31,756 nucleotides of DNA, taken from JAENVT01 sp031404635 (GTDB taxonomy: Bacteria; Actinomycetota; Acidimicrobiia; Acidimicrobiales; Ilumatobacteraceae). The notes beneath the pieces are model-generated. The model was not told the DNA's origin, did no database searches, and saw only the letters and a list, made by a program, of their open reading frames with translations. The DNA lies in assembly GCA_031404635.1 (NCBI GenBank), contig JANNHY010000161.1, positions 1 through 31,756 of the forward strand, given 5' to 3'. How positions within the stretch are numbered: the first letter of the stretch is position 1; each line of letters begins with the position of its first letter. Positions 16,130-24,521 of this stretch are shown one piece after another. The translations under genes were made by a program, and so were the position numbers.

Positions 16130-17022
16130 CCTCATCACTGCATCGACCTGCCGGCACGCTCGTCGACGGCGACCTCGCCGTCTCGCTGACGCCAAACGAG
16201 GCCGGGTGGACCCACGCTGGCCTCCTGGTTGTCTTGTTGGACCCCGCAGTAGAGCGCTCTATCGATTTGGGCGACAATGAGGCCGTGGTGCTACCGCTGT
16301 CGGCGACGGATGTCGCCGTCACCATCGATTCCGAGCCCTTCGCGCTCGACGGCCGCGTCTCGGTGTTCGACCGGGTCACCGATTTCGCTTACGCGCCACG
16401 CGGTGCGCATGTGGTCATGGCTGCCCCCGCCGGGGGAGAGGTGGCGATCGCCACGTCGAGATGCGATCGGCGGCTGACCGCCCGATACGGCCCTGCCGAC
16501 GGCGTGGCTGTCGAGACCCGGGGAGCCGGTCCGGCCACTCGGCAGGTCAACAATTTTCTCAGTCCCGAGACGTGGCCGCACGCCGACAAGCTGATGTGCG
16601 TCGAACTGATCACACCCGACGGCAACTGGTCGAGCTACCCACCGCACCGCCACGACGACTCACCGGAATGCCCTGTCAACAACGAGGAGATCTACTACTT
16701 CCGAATTGGCGTATCCGGCAGCAGCGATTACTCGCCGGATGGCTTCGGCATGCACCGCACGTACACCCCCGACGGTTCGATCGATGTGAACGTGGTGGTG
16801 CATGACGGTGATGTGTTCTGCGTGCCGCGCGGCTATCACGGGCCGTGCATCGCCGCCCCCGGTTACCCGATGTACTACCTCAACGTACTCGCCGGGCCGG
16901 GAGGGAGCCGGTCGATGGCGTTCTGCGACGACCCGACCCATCATTGGGTCCGCGAATCCTGGGCCGGTATGGCCACCGATCCGCGGTGCCCGGTGACGAC
17001 CAAGGAGGGGCGCAGGAGGTGA
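16126..17022 (+). CDS. iolB: 5-deoxy-glucuronate isomerase IolB
   Basis: A 298-residue bicupin that converts 5-deoxy-D-glucuronate, the IolD product, to 2-deoxy-5-keto-D-gluconate, the IolC substrate. The metal-site cupin motif is clear in the second half: YPPHRHD with His174 and His176, NNEEIYYFRI with Glu187/188, and PRGYHGP with His238. Length matches the family's 270-300. ATG 16126 forms an ATGA overlap with the preceding stop. A 12-bp perfect palindrome lies within codons 42-46 and resembles the operator upstream of the transporter. The stop overlaps the GTG of the next dehydrogenase. Confidence 0.93.
   Translation: MTSSLHRPAGTLVDGDLAVSLTPNEAGWTHAGLLVVLLDPAVERSIDLGDNEAVVLPLSATDVAVTIDSEPFALDGRVSVFDRVTDFAYAPRGAHVVMAAPAGGEVAIATSRCDRRLTARYGPADGVAVETRGAGPATRQVNNFLSPETWPHADKLMCVELITPDGNWSSYPPHRHDDSPECPVNNEEIYYFRIGVSGSSDYSPDGFGMHRTYTPDGSIDVNVVVHDGDVFCVPRGYHGPCIAAPGYPMYYLNVLAGPGGSRSMAFCDDPTHHWVRESWAGMATDPRCPVTTKEGRRR
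16249..16262. promoter_or_regulatory. Operator-like palindrome inside iolB
   Basis: GTAGAGCGCTCTAT contains the perfect 12-bp palindrome TAGAGCGCTCTA (16250-16261). With its flanks (16247-16263) it matches 16 of 17 bases of the candidate operator at 9171-9187. It lies 123 bases inside iolB. A LacI-type regulator bound here could block elongation into iolB and the genes after it, or serve as an auxiliary site. Function is inferred. Confidence 0.45.
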
Positions 17023-18188
17023 GGACGATACGAATCGGTGTGATCGGCTTCGGCTGGATGGGCCAGGCCCACAGCCGGGGTTGCCGTCGAGCGCCGAGCT
17101 ACTTCGCTGATCGCGGCTATGAGCCCGAACTGGTGGTGGTCAGCGATACCGTCGCCGAACGGCGCGACGACGCGGTGCGATCCTTCGGGTTCCGACGGGC
17201 GGTGGCCGACTGGCACGAGGTGGTCGAGACCACCGACGTCGATGTCGTCTTCGTCACAGCCCCGAACATGCTCCACGTCGAGATGGTCGAGGCCGCGGCG
17301 GCGGCGGGCAAGCACGTGTTCTGCGAGAAGCCGGTTGGAGGGACGCCCCGACAGACGGTTGCCGCAGAGCGGGCGGCGCGGCGCGCCGGGGTGATTTCCG
17401 GCGTCGGGTACAACTACCGGTGGGCGCCGTTGGTGCAATACACAAGACAGATGATCGACGACAACGCGATCGGCGAGATCACCAACTACTACGGCCGCTT
17501 TTTCTCGATGTACGGCAGCGACCCGATGGGCCTGTTGTCGTGGCGATTCCTACTCGATCAGGCCGGTCGCGGGGTCAGCACCGACATCCTCAGCCACGCC
17601 GTCGACCTCGGGCACTACCTCGTCGGCGGAATCGCCAAGGTCATCGGCACCGGTGAGACGTTCATCAAGCATCGTCCTCTCCCGACAGGCGGGGGTACGC
17701 ACTATGACCGTGGCAAGGCCGGCGACCCAACCGGCGAGGTCACCAACGAGGACTACATCGGGATGATGTGCGTGTTCGGCAGTGGCGCCAGGGGAACGTT
17801 CGAGGCGTGCCGTTCGATGGTCGGCCCGGAGAGTCAGAACAGTTTCGAGGTCTACGGAACCAAGGGTTCGATCGCCTGGAACTTCGAGAGGATGAACGAG
17901 TTGCGCGTTTACATCGCCGCCGAGCACAAGCACACCGGTTTCACAACCGTGTATGGCGGCGACCGTTTCGCCCCGCACGGCAACTTCGTGCCGGGCAGCG
18001 CCAACGGCATCGGGTTCGAGGATTTGATCTGCATCGAGGATCACGAGTTCCTGCAGTCCGTCGCCGCAGGGCGTCAGCACACGCCGGGGTTCACCGAGGC
18101 GCTGCAGTACGTGGCGGTGCAAGACGCAGTGCTGCGCAGCTGGCAGAGCGGCCATTGGGAAGACGTCGTCTCCCTGAGAGACGAATAA
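17019..18188 (+). CDS. Gfo/Idh/MocA-family inositol-type dehydrogenase
   Basis: A 389-residue NAD(P)-dependent oxidoreductase. A Rossmann start GVIGFGWMGQAH at 7-18 is followed by the conserved EKPV with Lys104. The likely catalytic pair is Asp189 and His193 in TDILSHAVDLGHY. It is longer than IolG and most likely oxidises or reduces an inositol isomer such as scyllo-inositol or an inosose, feeding alternative isomers into the pathway. The exact substrate is unknown. GTG 17019 is in a GTGA overlap with the iolB stop, with AAGGAGGGG about nine bases upstream. An 18-base gap with a strong Shine-Dalgarno sequence precedes iolD. Confidence 0.85.
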   Translation: MRTIRIGVIGFGWMGQAHSRGCRRAPSYFADRGYEPELVVVSDTVAERRDDAVRSFGFRRAVADWHEVVETTDVDVVFVTAPNMLHVEMVEAAAAAGKHVFCEKPVGGTPRQTVAAERAARRAGVISGVGYNYRWAPLVQYTRQMIDDNAIGEITNYYGRFFSMYGSDPMGLLSWRFLLDQAGRGVSTDILSHAVDLGHYLVGGIAKVIGTGETFIKHRPLPTGGGTHYDRGKAGDPTGEVTNEDYIGMMCVFGSGARGTFEACRSMVGPESQNSFEVYGTKGSIAWNFERMNELRVYIAAEHKHTGFTTVYGGDRFAPHGNFVPGSANGIGFEDLICIEDHEFLQSVAAGRQHTPGFTEALQYVAVQDAVLRSWQSGHWEDVVSLRDE

Positions 18189-18206
18189 GAGGTTGAAAGG
18201 AGCACG

Positions 18207-20057
18207 ATGAGTACCACACGTCTAACGACCGCTGCGGCGATTGTGCGTTACCTGATAGCCCAGCGAACGGTGATCGACGACGTCGAGGTGCCGCTGTTCC
18301 CTGGCGTCTACGCCATTTTCGGGCACGGCAACGTCACCAGCCTCGGGCTATCGCTTCAAGAAGCCGGTGACGCGCTGCCGACGTGGCGTGGTCAGAACGA
18401 GCAAGGCATGGGTCTTGCCGCGGCGGGGTTCGCCAAGGCGGCGCGACGGCGCCAGATCATGGTGTGCACCTCGTCGATCGGCCCCGGGGCGCTCAACATG
18501 GTGACTGCCGCAGGCGTTGCCCACGCCAACCGCTTGCCGGTGCTGTTTCTGGTCGGCGATACGTTTGCCAGCCGCTTGCCCGACCCTGTTCTGCAGCAGG
18601 TCGAACACTTCGGTGACCCGACGATCACTGTCAACGACGCCTTCAAGGCGGTGAGCCGCTACTGGGATCGGATCATGCGCCCCGAGCAGATCGTCCACTC
18701 GCTGCCTCACGCTGTCGCCGTGATGCTGGATCCGGCCGACTGCGGGCCGGCAGTGTTGTCGCTGCCGCAAGATGTGCAGGCCGACGCTTTCGACTTCCCC
18801 GACGAGTTCTTCACCGCGACCGTGCATCACATCGCCCGGCCACGTGCCGACCTCGGCCAACTGAAGCGCGCCGTCGCCGCGTTGCAGGCGGCCGACAGGC
18901 CGTTGATCATCGCCGGCGGGGGGGTGCACTACTCCCAGGCTACCGCCGAACTCGCCGCGTTTGCCGAGGCCCACAACGTTCCCGTCGTCGAGACCACCGC
19001 GGGGCGCACGTGCCTGCCGGCGAGGCATCCGCTCAACGCCGGCCCGGTTGGTGCAACCGGTTGCACGAGCGCCAACGAGTTGGCCGGCAAGGCAGACGTG
19101 ATCCTCGCCGTCGGCACCCGGTTGCAGGACTTCACCACCGGATCGTGGACGGCCTTCGCCGGCGACGCCCAGTTGATCGGTCTCAATGCCGCCGTCTTCG
19201 ACGCCGTGAAGCACCGCTCGCTGCCGGTGGTCGCTGACGCCCGCGAGGGGTTGCGCGAATTGGATCTCGGCCTCGCCGGTTGGGCTGCCGACGGTGACTG
19301 GGTGCTGCGCTCCAAGAATGTGACCGGCGACTATCACACCTATATCGACAGGATTGCCGACCCATCCGCCGTCGGCGAGAGTGGTCGTCCGACCTATGCC
19401 CAGGTGATCGGGGCTGTCGACCGCGGCCAGCAGCCGGGAGACTACGTTCTCGCCGCCGCCGGCGGCCTACCGGCTGAACTTGTCAACGGCTGGCGGGCCA
19501 AACAGGTCGGTGACTTCGACTGCGAGTACGGCTTTTCGTGCATGGGTTACGAGATCTCCGGCGCCTGGGGGGCCAAGATGGCTCGCCCCGACGACGAGGT
19601 GATCGCCTTTGTCGGCGACGGCTCGTACATGATGATGAACAGCGACCTGTACAGCTCGGTGCTCTCGGGCCACAAGCTGATCGTGATTGTCTGTGACAAC
19701 GGGGGATTCGCCGTGATCAACCGATTGCAGGTCAACCAGGGCGGCGAGCCGTTCAACAATCTGCTCGAACACGCCCGGCACCACGAATTGGTGTACGTCG
19801 ACTTTGCGGCTCACGCCGCAGCGATGGGCTGCAACAGCGAACGGGTCGCGACAGTGCACGAGTTGGAAGGGGCGCTCGGTCGTGCCCGCCACAGCGACCG
19901 CACGACCGTGATCGCGTTGCACACCGACGCCTATTCGTGGACGGGAGGGGGCGCGTTCTGGGAGGTCGGTGTGCCCGAGGTCAGCGATCGTCCACAGGTG
20001 CAGGCCGCCAAGGCGGCAATGGTCAGTGGGAAACTACAGCAGAGGATTGGGACGTGA
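18207..20057 (+). CDS. iolD: 3D-(3,5/4)-trihydroxycyclohexane-1,2-dione hydrolase IolD
   Basis: A 616-residue thiamine-diphosphate enzyme that opens the inositol ring, giving 5-deoxy-D-glucuronate. The three-domain acetolactate-synthase-like layout is present: a Pyr domain with the ThDP-activating Glu65 in GQNEQGMGLAAAGFAKA, a central domain (PLIIAGGGVHYSQA), and a PP domain with GDGSYMMMNSDLYS near residue 470 and the metal-binding Asn in CDNGGF. The N-terminal FPGVYAIFGHGNVTSLG is characteristic of IolD. Length is close to other IolD proteins (about 620-640). ATG 18207 follows AAAGGAG at 18196-18202. The stop overlaps the next start (GTGA). Confidence 0.94.
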   Translation: MSTTRLTTAAAIVRYLIAQRTVIDDVEVPLFPGVYAIFGHGNVTSLGLSLQEAGDALPTWRGQNEQGMGLAAAGFAKAARRRQIMVCTSSIGPGALNMVTAAGVAHANRLPVLFLVGDTFASRLPDPVLQQVEHFGDPTITVNDAFKAVSRYWDRIMRPEQIVHSLPHAVAVMLDPADCGPAVLSLPQDVQADAFDFPDEFFTATVHHIARPRADLGQLKRAVAALQAADRPLIIAGGGVHYSQATAELAAFAEAHNVPVVETTAGRTCLPARHPLNAGPVGATGCTSANELAGKADVILAVGTRLQDFTTGSWTAFAGDAQLIGLNAAVFDAVKHRSLPVVADAREGLRELDLGLAGWAADGDWVLRSKNVTGDYHTYIDRIADPSAVGESGRPTYAQVIGAVDRGQQPGDYVLAAAGGLPAELVNGWRAKQVGDFDCEYGFSCMGYEISGAWGAKMARPDDEVIAFVGDGSYMMMNSDLYSSVLSGHKLIVIVCDNGGFAVINRLQVNQGGEPFNNLLEHARHHELVYVDFAAHAAAMGCNSERVATVHELEGALGRARHSDRTTVIALHTDAYSWTGGGAFWEVGVPEVSDRPQVQAAKAAMVSGKLQQRIGT

Positions 20058-20869
20058 CGGGCAAATTGGCCGGCAAGGTGGTCGTCGTCAGCGGCGGCAC
20101 GCAAGGTCTCGGTGAGGCGGTCGCCCGGCAGGTGGTTTCCGACGGTGCTGCCGGTCTGGTGCTGGCAGGGCGAAGTGCCGACAAGGGCGCGGCGCTTGCC
20201 GAGGAACTGACCGCCGTTGGCACGCCGACGATCTACATCGAAGCCGACATGGCTGATCCAGCTGCGCCGGGCGCGGTCATCGGCGCTGCCGACGCCAAGT
20301 TCGGGGTGCTCCACGGCGTGGTCAATGTCGCCGCGGCGACGTGGCGCGACAACGTGTGGACTGCCACGCCGGAAGGCTTCGACTCGATGATGGCTGTCAA
20401 CGTGCGCGCCCCGATGTTCATGATCCAGGCTGCGGCCGAAGTCATGCGCCGAGAAGGCGTCGCCGGCTCGGTGGTCAGCATCGGCTCGACCAGCGGCCAC
20501 GGTGGTCAGCCGTTCATCACCAGCTACTGCATCTCCAAGGGCGCGTTGGCGACGATGACCAGGAACCTGGCGTACTCGTTGATGCGTCACAACATCCGCG
20601 TCAACCAGGTCAGTCCGGGGTGGATGGATACCGAGGCCGAAGATGCGACGCAGCGCAGGTTCCACGGCGCCTCCGACGGTTGGCTGGAGCGCGCCGAGGC
20701 GGAGCAGCCGACGGGTCGGCTGATCAAGCCGCCCGAGGTTGCCAAGGTTGTTGCCTTCTACCTGTCCGAAGAGTCGGGGATGTTGACCGGCACGATCGTC
20801 GACTACGACCAGTCCGTTCAAGGCGCCGGCGATGCACCGAAGCCCTCACTTCAGGAGACCCCAAAATGA
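20054..20869 (+). CDS. Short-chain dehydrogenase/reductase in the inositol operon
   Basis: A 271-residue classical SDR. The cofactor loop is SGGTQGLG at 13-20, with NVAAA at 91-95. The catalytic set is Asn116, Ser145, Tyr158 and Lys162 (YCISK). Its place between iolD and iolG suggests oxidation of another inositol isomer or methyl-inositol, or reduction of a keto intermediate. Sequence alone does not settle this. GTG 20054 overlaps the iolD stop; a GAGG about ten bases upstream may serve as its ribosome-binding site. The stop overlaps the iolG ATG. Confidence 0.88.
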   Translation: MTGKLAGKVVVVSGGTQGLGEAVARQVVSDGAAGLVLAGRSADKGAALAEELTAVGTPTIYIEADMADPAAPGAVIGAADAKFGVLHGVVNVAAATWRDNVWTATPEGFDSMMAVNVRAPMFMIQAAAEVMRREGVAGSVVSIGSTSGHGGQPFITSYCISKGALATMTRNLAYSLMRHNIRVNQVSPGWMDTEAEDATQRRFHGASDGWLERAEAEQPTGRLIKPPEVAKVVAFYLSEESGMLTGTIVDYDQSVQGAGDAPKPSLQETPK

Positions 20870-21873
20870 CGTTGAGGATCGGTGTGCTCGGAGTTGGCCG
20901 CATCGGCAAGATGCATGCTGAGCTGATCGCTCGCCAGGTGCCGGGTGCCGCGCTGGCGATGGTGCAAGACATCAACGGCGAGGCGGTCACCGCCGTCGCC
21001 GCCGAACTCGACGTGGCGCACACGACCGACGCCGGCGAACTGCTCGCCTCGGCCGATGTCGACGCCGTGGCGATCTGCAGCAGTACCGACACCCACGTCG
21101 CCTTGTTGATCGCCGCGGCCAGGGCGGGCAAGGCGATCTTCTGCGAGAAGCCGGTCTCGCTCGATCTCGGCAAGGTCGACGAGGCGCTGGCCGTGGTCGC
21201 GGCCAGCGGTGTGCCGATTCAGATCGGCTTCAATCGTCGTTTCGATCCGGCGCACGCGTCCGTGAGAGCCGCGGTCGTTGACGGCTCGGTGGGCGACGTG
21301 CACATTGTGCGGATCACCAGTCGTGATCCGGCACCACCGCCGATCGCCTACATCAAGGTGTCAGGCGGCTTGTTCCTCGACATGATGATCCACGACTTCG
21401 ACATGGCTCGATTCGTGACAGGCAGCGAGGTTGTCGAGGTCTACGCCCAGGCCGCGGTACGTGTCGACCCGGCAATCGGTGAAGCCGGCGATGTCGACAC
21501 CGCCGTCGTCGTGTTGCGCCACGAGAACGGTTGTCTCACAACTATCGACAACAGCCGGCAGGCGGTGTACGGGTACGACCAGCGCGTCGAGGCATTCGGG
21601 TCTGGTGGCCTGGCTGCTTCCGACAACCCGTTGAGCCATACGGGGATGCGCAGGTCTGCGGCAGGCACGGTCAGCCAGACGTTCCCGTATTTCTTCCTCG
21701 ATCGCTACATCCCCAGCTACATCGAGGAATGGAAGTCGTTCGTCGGCTATGTCGCCAACGGCGGTCGGTCACCGGTGTCGGCCAACGATGGCCGGGCGCC
21801 ACTGGTGATCGGCTTAGCGGCGTGGAAGTCGTTCAGCGAAGGCCGCCCGGTTCGCTGCGACGAAATCGGCTGA
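20866..21873 (+). CDS. iolG: Inositol 2-dehydrogenase IolG
   Basis: A 335-residue Gfo/Idh/MocA enzyme that oxidises myo-inositol to 2-keto-myo-inositol with NAD, the first catabolic step. It has the Rossmann loop GVGRIG at 9-14, Lys95 in CEKPV, and the catalytic pair Asp172 and His176 in GLFLDMMIHDFDMARF, the same spacing as in Bacillus IolG. Length (about 335-345) fits. ATG 20866 is in an ATGA overlap with the SDR stop, with AGGAG at 20853-20857 as Shine-Dalgarno sequence. It ends the operon. A hairpin follows that also spans the end of the convergent ppa gene. Confidence 0.92.
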   Translation: MTLRIGVLGVGRIGKMHAELIARQVPGAALAMVQDINGEAVTAVAAELDVAHTTDAGELLASADVDAVAICSSTDTHVALLIAAARAGKAIFCEKPVSLDLGKVDEALAVVAASGVPIQIGFNRRFDPAHASVRAAVVDGSVGDVHIVRITSRDPAPPPIAYIKVSGGLFLDMMIHDFDMARFVTGSEVVEVYAQAAVRVDPAIGEAGDVDTAVVVLRHENGCLTTIDNSRQAVYGYDQRVEAFGSGGLAASDNPLSHTGMRRSAAGTVSQTFPYFFLDRYIPSYIEEWKSFVGYVANGGRSPVSANDGRAPLVIGLAAWKSFSEGRPVRCDEIG

Positions 21874-21881
21874 ATCGTGCT

Positions 21882-21928
21882 GAACTTTGGTCGCTGACGG
21901 CTACGACGGCCGCGTACTACCAAAGTTC
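21882..21928. terminator. Convergent hairpin between iolG and ppa
   Basis: GAACTTTGGT at 21882-21891 is a perfect inverted repeat of ACCAAAGTTC at 21919-21928, with a 27-base loop. One arm lies between the two stops and the other inside the last codons of ppa. Its position between convergent operons suggests a two-way terminator, but the long loop and missing U-run make that uncertain. Confidence 0.5.
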
Positions 21929-22434
21929 CCCGGAGGTGTGTAGTTGGCGCGGGCGTTGTGGATCTCGCGCCAGGCCGCCTCGCGTCCGGCAATACCGGCA
22001 GTCGATGAATCCTTGCCGGGTTCCAGTGCTTTGTAGACCTCGAAGAAGTGCTGGATCTCGCTCACCAGTTGCGGCGTGAGATCGGCGAGATCGTGCACGT
22101 CGTTCCAACGCGGCTCCTTCGGCGGCACGCACAGGATCTTGGCGTCCTCGCCGGCCTCGTCGTGCATGTACAACACACCAACGGGGCGCGCCGCAACCCA
22201 GACACCCGGGAACACGGCATCCTCCAGCAGCACCAGGGCGTCGAGGGCGTCGCCGTCACCGCCAAGCGTGTCGGGGATGTACCCGTAGTCGGCCGGGTAC
22301 GTGGTGGCGGTGAACAGCCTGCGATCGAGGAACACCCTGCCGGTGCCCGGGTCGATCTCGTACTTGTTGCGGCTACCACGTGGGATTTCGATCACGACGT
22401 GGATGCAGTCGTCGGGGAGGGGACTGAGGGCCAT
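21901..22434 (-). CDS. ppa: Inorganic pyrophosphatase (family I)
   Basis: A 177-residue soluble pyrophosphatase that hydrolyses the PPi made by biosynthetic reactions. The family signature GGDGDALDALV carries the metal-binding aspartates; the usual Pro of DGDPxD is Ala here, as in many actinobacterial enzymes. Substrate-binding EIPRGSRNKYE and ADYGYIPDT are present. Length fits the bacterial 160-180 range. I chose ATG 22434 because family members begin close to the EIPRG strand. An in-frame upstream start at 22476 would add 14 residues with no family resemblance. Divergent from the aminotransferase gene and convergent with iolG. Confidence 0.92.
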   Translation of the reverse strand: MALSPLPDDCIHVVIEIPRGSRNKYEIDPGTGRVFLDRRLFTATTYPADYGYIPDTLGGDGDALDALVLLEDAVFPGVWVAARPVGVLYMHDEAGEDAKILCVPPKEPRWNDVHDLADLTPQLVSEIQHFFEVYKALEPGKDSSTAGIAGREAAWREIHNARANYTPPGNFGSTRPS

Positions 22435-22480
22435 GACGCCATGCTCGCATATGTGCTGTGGGTGGCTGGATTGCAAGCAG

Positions 22481-22486
22481 TAGCGT
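22481..22486 (+). promoter_or_regulatory. Candidate -10 element (TAGCGT) for the aminotransferase gene
   Basis: TAGCGT fits TANNNT and ends ten bases before ATG 22497. No Shine-Dalgarno sequence is seen, so a leaderless transcript is likely. The in-frame GTG at 22485 overlaps the hexamer and is therefore a poor start. Confidence 0.35.
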
Positions 22487-22496
22487 GAGGCTCTCT

Positions 22497-23702
22497 ATGG
22501 AGTTCCGCCGCATCACCAATCTGCCGCCGTACGTGTTCACCATCATCAACAACTTGAAGATCGAGGCGCGGCGAGCAGGGGCCGATGTGATCGACCTCGG
22601 GTTCGGGAATCCCGACATCCCCTCGCCGTCGATCGCGGTAGACAAGCTCTGCGAGGCCGCCCACATCTCCCGCAACCACCGCTACTCGGTCAGCCGCGGG
22701 CTCCCCAAGCTGCGCGAGGCAGCGGCTGGACTGTACGAGCGCAACTGGGGCGTGCAGCTCGACCCCGAACTCGAGATCACAAGCACCATCGGTTCCAAGG
22801 AAGGCTTCAGCCACCTGATGTGGGTGCTGCTCGATCGCGGCGACGCCGCCATCGTGCCCAGTCCGAGTTACCCGATTCACATTTACGGTCCGCTGTTCGC
22901 CGGCGCCGATCTGCGCCAGGTGCCGATGCGTCATCTCGCCGACCCGCGGGTACAGGGCGACTTCACCGGCCACTTCTTCGACAACCTCATCACCGCCTAC
23001 GACGTCGGCTGGCCCAAGCCGCGGGTGCTGGTGATCTCGTTCCCGCACAATCCGACCGGGGCTGTGGTCGACCTCGACTTCATGCAGAAAGTCGTCGATT
23101 TCTGCCGCGAGCGGGAGATGATCGTCGTCCACGACTTCGCCTATGCCGATATCGGTTTCGACGGCCACGAGCCGCCGAGCATTCTCCAGGCCGAAGGCGC
23201 CAAGGAATGCGCCGTCGAGCTGTATTCGATGACCAAGAGCTTTTCGATGGCCGGTTGGCGTTGCGCCTTCCTGGTTGGTAACCGAGAGGTCGTTCAGGCC
23301 CTGGTCAAGCTGAAGAGCTACCTCGACTATGGCATCTTCCAGCCGGTGCAGATCGCCGCAACCGTGACGATGAACGAGGCCGCTGACTATCCGAAGGAAG
23401 TGTGTTCGATCTACCAGAGCCGCCGCGACGCCTTGGTCGACGGCCTGGGTCGGATCGGCTGGGACGTACCGAAGGCGAAGGGGTCGATGTTCGTCTGGGC
23501 CCCAATTCCCGAGCCTTACTCGGAGATGAACTCGGTCGAGTTCTGCTCGCATGTCGTGCGCGAGTGCGACGTCGCCCTTTCACCCGGGGTGGGCTTCGGG
23601 CCCGGAGGCGAAGGGTTCGCCCGGTTCGCGCTGATCGAGAACGAGCGGCGCATCGCCCAGGGCATCCGCAACCTCAAGAAAGGCCTGCCCAAACTGGGCT
23701 GA
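22497..23702 (+). CDS. alaC: PLP-dependent aminotransferase, AlaC-like (alanine/glutamate)
   Basis: A 401-residue fold-type I aminotransferase. PLP-binding features: SKEGFSHL in the phosphate loop, the NPTG motif in FPHNPTG, the Asp/Tyr pair in HDFAYADI, Schiff-base Lys247 in MTKSFSMAG, and the final Arg in GFARFALI. The N-terminal ITNLPPYVF with GFGNPDIPSP is typical of AlaC (YfdZ), which interconverts alanine and pyruvate with glutamate. LL-diaminopimelate aminotransferase is the nearest alternative. ATG 22497 was chosen over the in-frame upstream GTG codons because of the -10-like hexamer before it. The stop abuts the SGNH gene's stop with no gap. Confidence 0.85.
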   Translation: MEFRRITNLPPYVFTIINNLKIEARRAGADVIDLGFGNPDIPSPSIAVDKLCEAAHISRNHRYSVSRGLPKLREAAAGLYERNWGVQLDPELEITSTIGSKEGFSHLMWVLLDRGDAAIVPSPSYPIHIYGPLFAGADLRQVPMRHLADPRVQGDFTGHFFDNLITAYDVGWPKPRVLVISFPHNPTGAVVDLDFMQKVVDFCREREMIVVHDFAYADIGFDGHEPPSILQAEGAKECAVELYSMTKSFSMAGWRCAFLVGNREVVQALVKLKSYLDYGIFQPVQIAATVTMNEAADYPKEVCSIYQSRRDALVDGLGRIGWDVPKAKGSMFVWAPIPEPYSEMNSVEFCSHVVRECDVALSPGVGFGPGGEGFARFALIENERRIAQGIRNLKKGLPKLG

Positions 23703-24521
23703 TCAGCCGTACAGGGCGCGTACGTCGGGTGGGAGCGAACCATCGGGGGACGTGCACGGGTTGGCGATCGGTCCGCCAACGGTCACAGGCATTGGGCACG
23801 GCTCAGTGAACAGGTGTGTGATCCACCTCGAGATGTAGTCGGCGGCGCCGAACGCCCCGGTCGGTTGGTAGTGGATGCCGTCGGCGGCGAACCAGTCCCG
23901 CACCGTCTCGGTGTAGCCACGCCAGTCGGCAACGACCACATCTGGGTACGAACCACTCGCCACTTTCTGCTGGAGCGTGGCATTGTTGGCTATGAACGAC
24001 GGGTTGTTGTCGAAACCGCCGCGAGTCAGCCCGTCGCGCAGCCGGTAGTTCATCCACACGACACGAGCCGCACCCTTGGCCCGAGCCGCCGAGACGATCA
24101 GATCGAACGACTGCGAGAACGCCGAACTATTTTCGTTGTAGCCGGTGCCGATGACCACCGCATCGAATGACCCGGCTGCGCCCTGGATCGCCTCCAACGC
24201 TGTGCTGGGGGTGAAACCGGCGCTGCTGTTACAGGACGGCTTGACCAGACGCCGGCACGACTCGGCGTCGAGTACATAGGCCATGCCCCGTATCGCAACC
24301 TGCGCCCGCGAGTAGAACTTCAAACCCTCCAGCGACGAATCGCCCATCCACAGCACCCGTGGGATCGGTGGTGGCGATGTCGGGGTGACCTGCACCATTG
24401 AGCCGCGAGTGGCCGGAACGCCGGCACCGGCAGCGCCACCGACAGCACCCAACGCCGAGGCAATCGAAGCCCACAGCAGCGCCGTGCCGGTGCCAACTGC
24501 GATGACGGCACCCCGGTTCAC
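23703..24521 (-). CDS. Membrane-anchored or secreted SGNH-type hydrolase
   Basis: A 272-residue protein with an N-terminal hydrophobic segment (about residues 5-34, Ala/Gly-rich) that would anchor it or direct export. SGNH block I is VLWMGDSS with Ser62, and block V near the C-terminus is DGIHYQPTG with the Asp and His of the triad. A GTGYNEN segment resembles block III. Four Cys in the mature part may pair. Members act as esterases or acyl transferases on cell-surface glycans or lipids; the substrate is unknown. GTG 24521 overlaps the glycerol kinase stop by four bases, so it is translationally coupled to that gene. Confidence 0.78.
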   Translation of the reverse strand: MNRGAVIAVGTGTALLWASIASALGAVGGAAGAGVPATRGSMVQVTPTSPPPIPRVLWMGDSSLEGLKFYSRAQVAIRGMAYVLDAESCRRLVKPSCNSSAGFTPSTALEAIQGAAGSFDAVVIGTGYNENSSAFSQSFDLIVSAARAKGAARVVWMNYRLRDGLTRGGFDNNPSFIANNATLQQKVASGSYPDVVVADWRGYTETVRDWFAADGIHYQPTGAFGAADYISRWITHLFTEPCPMPVTVGGPIANPCTSPDGSLPPDVRALYG

